Assembly: GCA_030037185.1 (NCBI GenBank)
Contig: JASHRR010000631.1
Coordinates: forward strand, 1-8,433
Direction of reading: 5' to 3'
DNA from: Xanthobacteraceae bacterium
Lineage (GTDB): Bacteria; Pseudomonadota; Alphaproteobacteria; Rhizobiales; Xanthobacteraceae
Length of the DNA: 8,433 nt
The translations under genes and the position numbers were made by a program. Position 1 is the first letter of the stretch. Every line of letters starts with the position of its first letter. Below, piece after piece: positions 1 to 5,527 of the stretch. Under the pieces are notes generated by a model. The model ran no database searches and was not told the DNA's origin. It worked only from the letters and a program-made list of their open reading frames with translations.

Positions 1-71
1 ATTCCTCGGCGGGCTGCTCCCCAGCAGAGCCCGCGTCCGCTTTGCCTGATCAGTGACTATGCGGCATCCTA

Positions 72-185
72 TGAAGTTGTTGGAATCCCCTTGATCCAAC
101 TTGTCCCGATATTGGTACGTCACAACGGATATGCCTGCGCACTCAGTGGGGTCACCAGGTGGGTTCGTTCTCGCGAGCGTCGAGG
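72..185 (+). repeat. left arm of a ~115-base inverted repeat pair
   Basis: Read on the plus strand, this stretch matches the reverse complement of 1585-1706 almost throughout. It begins with TGAAG(T/C)TGTTGGA, passes through CGTCACAACGGAT and GCCTGCGCACTCAGTGGG, and ends with GGTGGGTTCGTTCTCGCG then GCGTCGAGG. The right arm carries about 12 extra bases, TAAATTGAGCGC-like, just before the GGTGGG block. The arms enclose about 1.4 kb of decayed DNA with no intact gene. They could be ends or internal fragments of an insertion sequence, or two inverted copies of a dispersed repeat. I cannot name the family. Confidence 0.75.
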
Positions 186-186
186 G

Positions 187-334
187 CTAAGGGCGCCATA
201 CAGAGTGGACGACGGCAAGAGCATTGTCCTCCTCAATATGCGACATGGAAAAGAGAGGCAATGCGGGCTCGCCCGATGATGACGGCAAGCTCGAGATCAG
301 GGTCAAAGAACGCGGTTGAGATAGGTTGCCACAT
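187..334 (-). pseudogene. remnant of a small WQPISTA-type hypothetical protein
   Basis: Starting at the ATG at 334-332 the minus strand reads MWQPISTAFFDPDLELAVI. This is the opening of a short protein of unknown function that is common in Bradyrhizobium; related copies read WQPISTAPFDRDLELAVI, then a block around ALVFPCRR, and end near THWREW. Here the frame changes after LAVI: the next frame gives DRASPHCLSFPCRI, matching the middle block, and a third frame ends ALAVVHSVWRP and a stop at about 187, resembling the family's tail. So at least two frameshifts interrupt a gene of about 50 codons. The 5' end is the best preserved. The family match is from memory of its consensus and needs a search. 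The left repeat arm begins immediately beyond its 3' end. Confidence 0.6.
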
Positions 335-429
335 TTCAACATAAACGCATCGATCGGGGCACGCCCCTTCGCCATGAGGCGACGCGCCAGGGCGCACGCG
401 GCCTTCGGGCCGCACTACCGAAAGAAATT

Positions 430-467
430 GGGCTCCGGCGGGGGGGCGCGAAGGAAAGTCGGAGCCC
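430..467 (-). terminator. possible intrinsic terminator or RNA hairpin
   Basis: GGGCTCCG at 430-437 is the exact reverse complement of CGGAGCCC at 460-467, giving an 8-bp GC-rich stem with a 22-base loop. On the minus strand the stem is followed by AATTTCTTTC, a T-rich but not pure-T tail. That would fit a weak terminator for leftward transcription coming from the 536-856 remnant. The large loop and impure T tract make this uncertain. Confidence 0.3.
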
Positions 468-524
468 GGCTCTCTTTGAGGGATAGAGAGCGCGGAATGG
501 TTGCACCGTGCTACGGCTAATGGC

Positions 525-540
525 TTTGACTTAAGTCAAA
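525..540. promoter_or_regulatory. perfect palindrome resembling a FixK/FNR box
   Basis: TTTGACTTAAGTCAAA is a perfect 16-base palindrome. Its inner 14 bases, TTGAC-TTAA-GTCAA, fit the TTGA-N6-TCAA pattern bound by CRP/FNR-family regulators such as FixK2 and FNR. The site covers the stop codon (538-536) of the remnant at 536-856. The next leftward gene start is the remnant at 334, about 200 bases away, and no plus-strand gene follows, so there is no obvious intact target. I see no clear -10 element at the expected distance. Confidence 0.45.
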
Positions 541-856
541 CGGCGCTGCGATTTCGGTCTCGTTCGAGGCGAGTTTCGACGCGATGGCGATATTCCTGGT
601 ATATGATTAAAGTTTCGATCACACCGTTGAGCAAAGCCCTTGCGGTTGTAACATCACGTCCGTTGCGTTCCAAATCGTCAACGGGCGCCTGTTGCTTCTC
701 AATCCATTGGCGCTGGATCGGTAAGCAGGTCTTGGCCTTTTGCGAGCTTGTCCTCTTCTTCGACCAAAAGCTTTTGAAGGGTCGATCTTGTAGTCGGATC
801 AGCCTCGGACCGGTCTCGGAAGTGATTTATGTTTCTCGGGCTATGAAACCGTCCAT
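536..856 (-). pseudogene. remnant of a small helical protein, two compensating frameshifts
   Basis: An ATG at 856-854 sits six bases after GGAG (in CGGGGGAGAACTCGATG), a good ribosome binding site. It opens MDGFIARE, then one base is missing at about 832. The next frame continues INHFRDRSEADPTTR and STLQKLLVEEEDKLAKG to about position 715. A second shift returns to the original frame, which reads IEKQQAPVDDLERNGRD, VTTARALLNGVIETLIIYQE and YRHRVETRLERDRNRSAV to a TGA at 538-536. Joined, this gives about 106 residues of charged helix, resembling rhizobial small proteins of the type IARENIxHYRxLL...LLAEEExKL followed by a coiled segment with GxDTxxARxLL. Function is unknown. Without the shift the starting frame stops after nine codons. 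The start and final frames are the same, so the two shifts cancel. Decay is more likely than sequencing error because the neighbouring long genes are intact. Confidence 0.65.
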
Positions 857-917
857 CGAGTTCTCCCCCGACGGGGTTCGCCATTGCAAATCTAGATTGT
901 CTACCGTGGTAGGGGCC

Positions 918-1078
918 CCACGCATCAGCCGCCATCAACTCCAGCCGCAAATCACCTGACAACTGCAAGAACAAATTGGCTAGTCCCAATCGGCACTCCG
1001 CCGTCCTCTCATTCGGTGCAACAGCCGCGGCCGATGATAGTGCGCGGCTCGACGTGCAAAATATGCGGAATCCGGCAC
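918..1078 (-). pseudogene. remnant of a small YFARRAA-type helical protein
   Basis: From a possible GTG at 1078-1076 the minus strand reads VPDSAYFARRAAHYHR. After about position 1031 the reading must shift frame to continue AAAVAPNERTAECRLGLANL and FLQLSGDLRLELMAADAW. Restoring one missing base gives HYHRLAAVAPNERTAE, which is how the related short rhizobial proteins read (pattern YFxRRAxxYRRLAxxAxxxRTAExxLxLA). These are predicted to be all-helical and have no assigned function. The start is uncertain, since the frame is open to a TGA at 1111-1109, and the end is not defined because the shifted frame runs on. I place the boundary where the similarity fades. It lies just upstream of the remnant at 536-856 and in the same direction. 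Confidence 0.55.
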
Positions 1079-1584
1079 CTGCGGGCCCCCAATTTTTTCG
1101 ATATGGACTCACTCCATTCTCCCAATTCTTTTCATATGTGAGCCATACGGTAGGCATTTGACGGAAATCAAGTCGTGGAGACAGGGGGCTTGGTCAGACG
1201 CACGAGGTCCTGGAGCGGCCGCTACTCGGATTGGGACGGGGGCGCAGACTGGATCATCACGGAGGGTCTTGGAAGGCCGGACTTGTTTGCTCGTGTCGGC
1301 GGGGGTCATCTGAAGGCTGAAAATTCGAAGAGCCGGATCGCCGACATTCATAGACACTCGACCCCCCCGCGGCGGGGCACATGAAGCGGTCCCTGTTATT
1401 AAATCCGCGAGAGATCGTCAGGTCGGCCATCGAGATCCGCACGAGTGCGTGGATATCCTCTTGCTTGCCCGCAGCTTGCGGGCTCTCGCACGAAGCGTTG
1501 GCGCTGAGATCTTCGATACTCCGCGCACCCGGCAGACGATGCGCGGAATCGCTGCCACCTGCACGACGCGAACAACACGCTGGG
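1079..1584. other. stretch without a recognisable gene
   Basis: No frame on either strand carries a start with a ribosome binding site and a recognisable protein. The longer open frames here are rich in Arg, Ser, Pro and Cys in a way typical of non-coding reading of GC-rich DNA. The stretch lies inside the inverted repeat pair 72-185 / 1585-1706 and may be decayed mobile-element or gene DNA, but I cannot name it. Confidence 0.6.
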
Positions 1585-1706
1585 CCTCGACGCCCGCGAG
1601 AACGAACCCACCTGCGCTCAATTTAGTTGACCCACTGAGTGCGCAGGCTGATCCGTTGTGACGCACGAATATCGGCACACTTGGATCAAGGGATCCAACA
1701 GCTTCA
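1585..1706 (-). repeat. right arm of the ~115-base inverted repeat pair
   Basis: The reverse complement of this stretch aligns with 72-185. It contains an insertion of about 12 bases relative to the left arm. The insertion sits where CCTGCGC and GCGCAGG can pair around it, so the right arm can form a hairpin that the left arm cannot. Parts of both arms read as similar peptides (VRHNGxACALSG), but neither arm sits in an open frame of useful length. Confidence 0.75.
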
Positions 1707-1727
1707 ACACGCGTCGCGGGCCGCCTA

Positions 1728-1769
1728 AAGGTCATCTCTGTTGTTGATAAGGTCATTTCTGTTGTTGAT
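1728..1769 (+). repeat. tandem duplication of a 21-base unit
   Basis: Two adjacent 21-base units start AAGGTCAT and end CTGTTGTTGAT. They occupy 1728-1748 and 1749-1769 and differ at one base (C or T at the ninth position). They lie between the right inverted-repeat arm and the 3' end of pfkB. Tandem or multiple end repeats of about 20 bases are known as transposase-binding sites at the tips of IS21-type elements, so this may be the edge of a lost insertion sequence. No transposase is present to confirm that. Confidence 0.8.
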
Positions 1770-1859
1770 CACGCGTTTCCGAGAGGCAGCAGTCGTGTCC
1801 GTCCAAACATCGATGCGATTCGATGCGGATGAGTCTGAACATGACCAGATCGCGGACAG

Positions 1860-2804
1860 TCAGATTGCTTCGAGTTTTACGTCGCGAAGGAGGCGCTCTA
1901 CCTCCTCGCGCCGGCAAAGTCCTGTTCCCGGTCTGAGCAGGGCGGCCGATCCGGCAGCCGCGCCATATCGGAAAGCTTCGTCGAGACCATGCCCTCGATC
2001 AAGAGACCAGATCATGGCGCCCAGGAAACTGTCGCCAGCGCCCACGACGCTGACTGGGCTCACTGGCACGGGTATTGCCCGCGCGCGCAGGACCCGATCA
2101 CGGGTGACCAGCAGCGCACCTTCGTCGCTGAGCGTGAGCGCGATGATCTCGACTTGTCCGCTCTCAATAAGGTCGCGACATGTCGCAATACAATCGGGTT
2201 CCCGTTCAAGTTGACGGCCGGTCAACTCCCTGAATTCACGCAAGCTTGGCTTGATGAGATAGACCCCTGCATCGAGCGCGGCTCTCAAAGGCGCGCCTGA
2301 GGTATCGATCACGACTTTTGCGCCGGATCGTTTCGCCCCCACGGCGACACGGCTATAGAAGTCGCCCGGCACGCCTGGAGGAAGGCTTCCGCTGGCCACC
2401 ATAAAGCGAGAGCCCTCGGAGAGCGAAGCCGAGGCGTTGAGACATGTCTGCCATTCTTCGGAGGTCAGACAGGGGCCGGGAAGCACGAATCGATATTGCC
2501 GCGCAGATGGCTGTTCGAGAATAGTGAAGTTCTGCCGCGTTTCCTCAGCAATCGGAACGGTCAGGGTCGGGACTGCCTCCCGATCGATGAGATGCCGCAG
2601 CAGCTCGCCGAGTGCTCCGCCGGCCGGATAGATTGCGATCACATCGGCGCCGAACCGTTTCATGACACGCGCGACATTGACTCCACCCCCACCAGGATCG
2701 TGCCGCACCTTGGCGCATCGCAGCTTGTGGATGGGGGCCAGGCACTCGACGGACGCGGATACATCGATTGACGGGTTGATGGTGAGGGTAATGATGCTCG
2801 TCAT
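1860..2804 (-). CDS. pfkB: 6-phosphofructokinase, PfkB type
   Basis: Phosphorylates fructose 6-phosphate with ATP to fructose 1,6-bisphosphate in the cytoplasm. It is a ribokinase/PfkB-fold sugar kinase of 314 residues, the usual length. Visible motifs: GGGGVNVAR at 38-46, RQNFTILE then QYRFVLPG at 90-110, GSLPPG at 139-144, KPSLREF at 185-191, and the anion-hole/catalytic GAGDS at 255-259 with Asp258 as the catalytic base. The text follows E. coli PfkB closely (TLTINPSID, RQN, QYRFVLPG, AAGSAALLRPGTGLC), which favours 6-phosphofructokinase II over 1-phosphofructokinase or tagatose-6-phosphate kinase, though those stay possible. I chose the ATG at 2804 because MTSIITLTINPSID is the family's normal start; its ribosome binding site is weak. 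The frame is open upstream to a TTG at 2870. A 16-base palindrome lies 29-44 bases before the ATG. About 660 bases separate it from the PRPP synthetase gene, so it probably has its own promoter. Confidence 0.93.
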   Translation of the reverse strand: MTSIITLTINPSIDVSASVECLAPIHKLRCAKVRHDPGGGGVNVARVMKRFGADVIAIYPAGGALGELLRHLIDREAVPTLTVPIAEETRQNFTILEQPSARQYRFVLPGPCLTSEEWQTCLNASASLSEGSRFMVASGSLPPGVPGDFYSRVAVGAKRSGAKVVIDTSGAPLRAALDAGVYLIKPSLREFRELTGRQLEREPDCIATCRDLIESGQVEIIALTLSDEGALLVTRDRVLRARAIPVPVSPVSVVGAGDSFLGAMIWSLDRGHGLDEAFRYGAAAGSAALLRPGTGLCRREEVERLLRDVKLEAI

Positions 2805-2832
2805 GCTCGCCGTTACGAGTTTGGTGGGGAAT

Positions 2833-2848
2833 TTGAAATGTGTTTCAA
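2833..2848. promoter_or_regulatory. palindromic operator candidate before pfkB
   Basis: TTGAAA-TGTG-TTTCAA (plus strand) is a perfect 6+6 inverted repeat separated by four bases. It is centred about 36 bases upstream of the pfkB ATG. It is two bases longer than the TTGAT-N4-ATCAA layout of FNR/FixK boxes, so the regulator is unclear. Its position so near the start codon would suit a repressor or a promoter-overlapping site. Confidence 0.4.
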
Positions 2849-3464
2849 TCAGACGCCAGCGCTCTTGCAACAGCGCGCAGAGCGCCTCCCAGATTCCTGA
2901 TCAACCGGGCCTTACGGTTTGCCACCTTCCGCAATCGCTCGAACCCGCGTCACTGGCAATCGGACAAGCGTCGCGGTACTCGCCCTGTTGGGCAACCCAT
3001 TTTACGCCGCACCGTTCCGCGCCATCCGTCTTTCCTTGAACCTGTGCACAAGCGGCTTCTGTGAACTGCTACATCCATGCCGGTAGTCGCAGACGGTGAT
3101 GCACTGCAGCAGCGAGACGTGCGGTCGGCGAGGCTAGGTTTGCGCAACTCACGGCGCGCATTGGCCTGGATATCGGAAGCGCCGGCGGCGGACTGGCCGG
3201 CAGCCGCTGCGCATCAAAGTCACGAGCAATTTTGCACCCTGGATCTCGTTATCTTCGACGGACAGAACTCTTCGCCGGTCAAGCGACCAGCTGTATGGCA
3301 GCAGCGCCGCTTGCGGTCTGACCAGGTGACCTCGCCGGTCGAAAGCTTGCGCCCGCCACGCCGGCATATTCCTGCAGCTTGTGCAGGAACTCGTCCCCCT
3401 GGTGCGGCGCACGGTTCCGTCAGGTATCGGCACCTGGCCGACCGACCGCGGTCTCCTCGCGCGG
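2849..3464. other. 616-base gap without an intact gene
   Basis: Between the PRPP synthetase stop and the pfkB control region no frame gives a recognisable protein with a supported start. Minus-strand frames switch between short plausible pieces, for example DEFLHKLQEYAGVAGASF near 3390-3340 and RVLSVEDNEIQGAKLLVTLM near 3280-3210. This could mean a decayed gene, but neither piece supports a family call. A plus-strand frame at 3077-3523 stays open but runs antisense into the PRPP synthetase 3' end and has an Arg/Pro/Ala-rich, shadow-like composition. Confidence 0.6.
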
Positions 3465-4532
3465 TTAGAAGGCCAGGAGATCGGTCAGGGTTTGCCGGTC
3501 GTGGAGGCGGTGAATCGCCGTAGCAAAGAGCGGGGCGGCGCGTACGGTATCGATCTTGTCTCGGGGCGCATTTACGTCGAGCCGAAACGGTGGAATCGTA
3601 TCGGTGACAACCAAGCGGTCAATCGCCGGATCGGCAATTATTTCGGCGGCGCCCGGCATGAACAAGCCATGAGCCACAAGCGCAATGACTCGCGTAGCGC
3701 CCGCTTTTCGCGCCGCGCGGGCGGCGCGTAGGAGTGTAGCGCCGGTACTGATGAGATCATCAACAATGAGTGCCGTCGCTCCCGCCACGTCGCCGACGAA
3801 CAGGTCGCCGGTGACGACTCCCGCGCTGCGGTGCTTGTCCGCGAAGCCCTTTCCAACCGGCTTGTCGATGGCGGTCTCCAGCGCCTCACGAAACAGCTCG
3901 GCGCGTTTGACCCCCCCGGAATCGGGCGATATCACGCACAGGCGTTCCGTGCTCAGCGCTCTGCCATAGTCGACAAACAGTGGCGTGGCCGTCAACGCTA
4001 TCGTCGGGCGCCGGAAGGCATTTTCGAATGCGGCGGGATTGTGGACCTCCAGAGTGACGATCGCATCGGTTCCGACAGCCTCGAACAAGGCCGCCACATA
4101 ACGGTTCGTGATTGGATCGCCAGGCTTTGTACGTCGGTCCTTGCGGGCGTAGCAGAGATAGGGCACGAGCGCGGTGACCCGGGCAGCGCCGGCGTCCTTG
4201 ACGGTGCCGATGAAGAACAACAAGCGGCATAGCTTGTCGTTCGCGGATTCGGTGGGACCGCCGTGAAGACTTTGCACCACATAAACGTCGGCCCCGCGAA
4301 CGTTGTCCAGCGGTCGCGCCTTGTGCTCGCCGTCCTCGAAATCTCGCTCTTCGTGGGGTGCCAGCGGCTGGTCAAGCGCCTCCGCAATCTCCTTTCCGAG
4401 GCTATCCGTTGCCCGCAGTGCGAATAGCCGAAAGCTGCGATCTCCCGACAAACGGGGTCGCGTGCTTGCTGCCGACCAGAGCTGCGACTGTTTCACGAAA
4501 GGGGTACTTTCCGAAATAAGCATTGCGCTCAT
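3465..4532 (-). CDS. prs: ribose-phosphate pyrophosphokinase (divergent PRPP synthetase)
   Basis: Expected to make 5-phosphoribosyl 1-pyrophosphate from ribose 5-phosphate and ATP for nucleotide, His and Trp synthesis or ribose salvage. About 355 residues from the ATG at 4532. Core motifs: RDFEDGEHKARPL at 63-75 (family R-F-x-D-G-E), ATP-loop YARKDRRTKPGDPI at 128-141, SPDSGGVKRA at 202-211 (family SPDxGGVxRA), and the ribose-phosphate loop VDDLISTGATL at 257-267. LEVHN replaces the usual DLHA stretch. Together with about 30 extra N-terminal residues and the RTKPGD loop, this marks it as a paralogue unlike housekeeping Prs. The start is inferred: AAGG lies three bases before the ATG at 4532, and another ATG at 4523 is possible. 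A GTG at 4643 would give 392 residues but has no ribosome binding site, and its leading segment looks unlike the family. The nearest gene downstream is pfkB. Confidence 0.9.
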   Translation of the reverse strand: MSAMLISESTPFVKQSQLWSAASTRPRLSGDRSFRLFALRATDSLGKEIAEALDQPLAPHEERDFEDGEHKARPLDNVRGADVYVVQSLHGGPTESANDKLCRLLFFIGTVKDAGAARVTALVPYLCYARKDRRTKPGDPITNRYVAALFEAVGTDAIVTLEVHNPAAFENAFRRPTIALTATPLFVDYGRALSTERLCVISPDSGGVKRAELFREALETAIDKPVGKGFADKHRSAGVVTGDLFVGDVAGATALIVDDLISTGATLLRAARAARKAGATRVIALVAHGLFMPGAAEIIADPAIDRLVVTDTIPPFRLDVNAPRDKIDTVRAAPLFATAIHRLHDRQTLTDLLAF

Positions 4533-4665
4533 CGACCTTGAACAACGAGATTTCAACGGCGGCGTGACAGGTGTGCCGTTGTCTACGGTAACGCCGACGA
4601 TGAGGATTTCGACGATGTGAAAATGTTGTCGCCCAGTTCTCACCGGGGGCGAAGCACGCCAGATC

Positions 4666-4683
4666 GGCGGCCCCTCAGCCGCC
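4666..4683 (-). other. small GC hairpin upstream of the PRPP synthetase gene
   Basis: GGCGGC and GCCGCC form a perfect 6-bp stem with a six-base loop. No T tract follows on either strand, so this is not a standard intrinsic terminator. It lies in the roughly 170-base leader between the doubtful ORF ending at 4708 and the PRPP synthetase start. Confidence 0.25.
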
Positions 4684-4707
4684 TCTGATCCGGTCGCTCA
4701 TGTTGCG

Positions 4708-4890
4708 TCACTTGCGCCGTACCGGGATGGCGTTCACGGAAACCAATCCAGTAACTGCCTGGCAAAACTTGTCAAGGGTGTCCGGCGCCATACCCGACAT
4801 GATCCGGCGATAGGCTCCGCAATCGACGTGGTGCGGTGGCCAGGGATGTTCATCGCGCTGGCCACCTAAATGGCTGCCGCCTTGCTTCAT
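4708..4890 (-). CDS. doubtful short hypothetical ORF
   Basis: Sixty residues from an ATG at 4890, or 76 from a TTG at 4938 that overlaps the stop of the upstream small gene as TTGA. I do not recognise the protein. It has a His/Pro-rich start (EHPWPPHHVDCGAYRR) and then a plausible amphipathic helix (APDTLDKFCQAVTGLV). There is no signal peptide or membrane segment, and the ribosome binding site before the ATG is weak. It lies between two genes on the same strand, so it could be a small co-transcribed gene, a decayed remnant, or chance. Confidence 0.3.
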   Translation of the reverse strand: MKQGGSHLGGQRDEHPWPPHHVDCGAYRRIMSGMAPDTLDKFCQAVTGLVSVNAIPVRRK

Positions 4891-4934
4891 TTGCCTGCAC
4901 AATGTCGATGCGTACGAGGATGGCGGAACTGCCG

Positions 4935-5186
4935 TCAACCTCCGTGTGGCGGCTCCTCTTCCTCATTTGCGGTCAGAATGGTGACAATCCGACTGGCGAC
5001 GCCCTTTAACGGCGGAGCTGGTTCGAACACGTCGCGATCGCCGCCGAGCCACAAGGAAGCTTCTTCGATGTCCGCGAGGGTCGGCCGAAGCTCCATGATT
5101 GGCACCATCGCTGTCGCGTCGAGGTGACCGAGGATTCTCACTACCTCTTCAGCGGTCGCTTGCCGTTGCGCAGCTTGCTCTGCCAT
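4935..5186 (-). CDS. small acidic protein of unknown function
   Basis: Eighty-three residues, with a strong ribosome binding site: GGAGG lies five bases before the ATG at 5186, which fixes the start. The protein has no signal peptide or membrane segment. It looks like a compact helical domain: helix TAEEVVRILGHLD at 11-23, then RPTLADIEEASLWLGGD at 34-50, then PLKGVASRIVTILT at 59-72, and a Glu-rich tail NEEEEPP. I recall similar short proteins in rhizobia, with the pattern ILGxLD...PTxADIExAxxWL...LKGxAxxIVxIL, but with no assigned role. It sits between the P-type ATPase and the PRPP synthetase genes in the same direction. Acidic proteins this small are often regulators, adaptors or stress proteins, but nothing here decides among those. 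Confidence 0.75.
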   Translation of the reverse strand: MAEQAAQRQATAEEVVRILGHLDATAMVPIMELRPTLADIEEASLWLGGDRDVFEPAPPLKGVASRIVTILTANEEEEPPHGG

Positions 5187-5191
5187 TGCGT

Positions 5192-5196
5192 CCTCC
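5192..5196 (-). promoter_or_regulatory. ribosome binding site of the 83-residue gene
   Basis: Consensus GGAGG on the minus strand, five bases before the ATG at 5186-5184. It is the clearest Shine-Dalgarno sequence in the central gene block and is the main reason to accept the small gene as real. Confidence 0.75.
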
Positions 5197-5264
5197 GATG
5201 TCGACCGGCGCAGCGGTGCTGCCTTTGAAATACCGTCGCATGAACTCGCCTGGATCGAATACCG

Positions 5265-5525
5265 TCACCCTGCCAATCGGGAATCCATAGCCACACCGCG
5301 TTTGGCATTGTGTCGGACACCCGTTTTGCCAAGTCGTGGGATCAATGCGAAGCGGGCAGCGTCCATGGCCGTCGTCCGTAACATCTCCAACGTCGGCGCG
5401 CAGGCTTTCTGAAGCGATGATGGTGGAATTGTAGCGTAAATCAACGCTTCACCGCGTGCGCCGGGGGTGAAGGAACTTTCTTGCCTTGCGTTCCCTCGCT
5501 TCGGAGGTCTCGTCAGGACCGGCAT
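5265..5525 (-). CDS. doubtful short ORF directly after the P-type ATPase
   Basis: Eighty-six residues from an ATG at 5525, two bases beyond the ATPase TGA, a layout that allows translational coupling. A TTG overlapping the ATPase stop is an alternative start. I do not recognise it. The first third is Arg/Pro/Gly-rich and shadow-like, while the second half (LEMLRTTAMDAARFALIPRL) reads like a real amphipathic helix. There are no membrane segments or motifs. It may be a small gene, a remnant, or chance. Another minus-strand frame, ending at 5149, also has a protein-like stretch (VTVFDPGEFMRRYFKGS), which suggests that a frameshifted gene may lie in 5150-5525. Confidence 0.3.
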   Translation of the reverse strand: MPVLTRPPKRGNARQESSFTPGARGEALIYATIPPSSLQKACAPTLEMLRTTAMDAARFALIPRLGKTGVRHNAKRGVAMDSRLAG

Positions 5526-5527
5526 CG

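Noticed and set aside
699..1157. 152-residue minus-strand frame taken as one gene
   Set aside because: It is an artificial chain of the shifted middle parts of two separate remnants (918-1078 and 536-856), each with a better start in another frame.
1808..1825. CATCGA-N6-TCGATG hairpin as a pfkB terminator
   Set aside because: The stem is only 6 bp and no T tract follows, so it cannot be supported as a terminator.
2927..2953. GGTTCGAGC-like motif on the minus strand suggesting a tRNA T-arm
   Set aside because: No acceptor stem, anticodon arm or CCA can be fitted around it.
3210..3290. Response-regulator receiver domain (VEDNEI)
   Set aside because: Only about 20 residues resemble it; the phosphoacceptor Asp region and the later Lys are not found in any frame downstream.
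3077..3523. 148-residue open frame on the plus strand
   Set aside because: It is antisense to the end of the PRPP synthetase gene, has a weak start, and is rich in Arg, Pro and Ala with no recognisable motif, as expected of shadow reading in GC-rich DNA.
4935..4938. TTGA stop/start overlap as proof of coupling to the downstream ORF
   Set aside because: TTG is a weak start and the downstream ORF has no recognised family; the same four bases also appear at the ATPase stop and can arise by chance.
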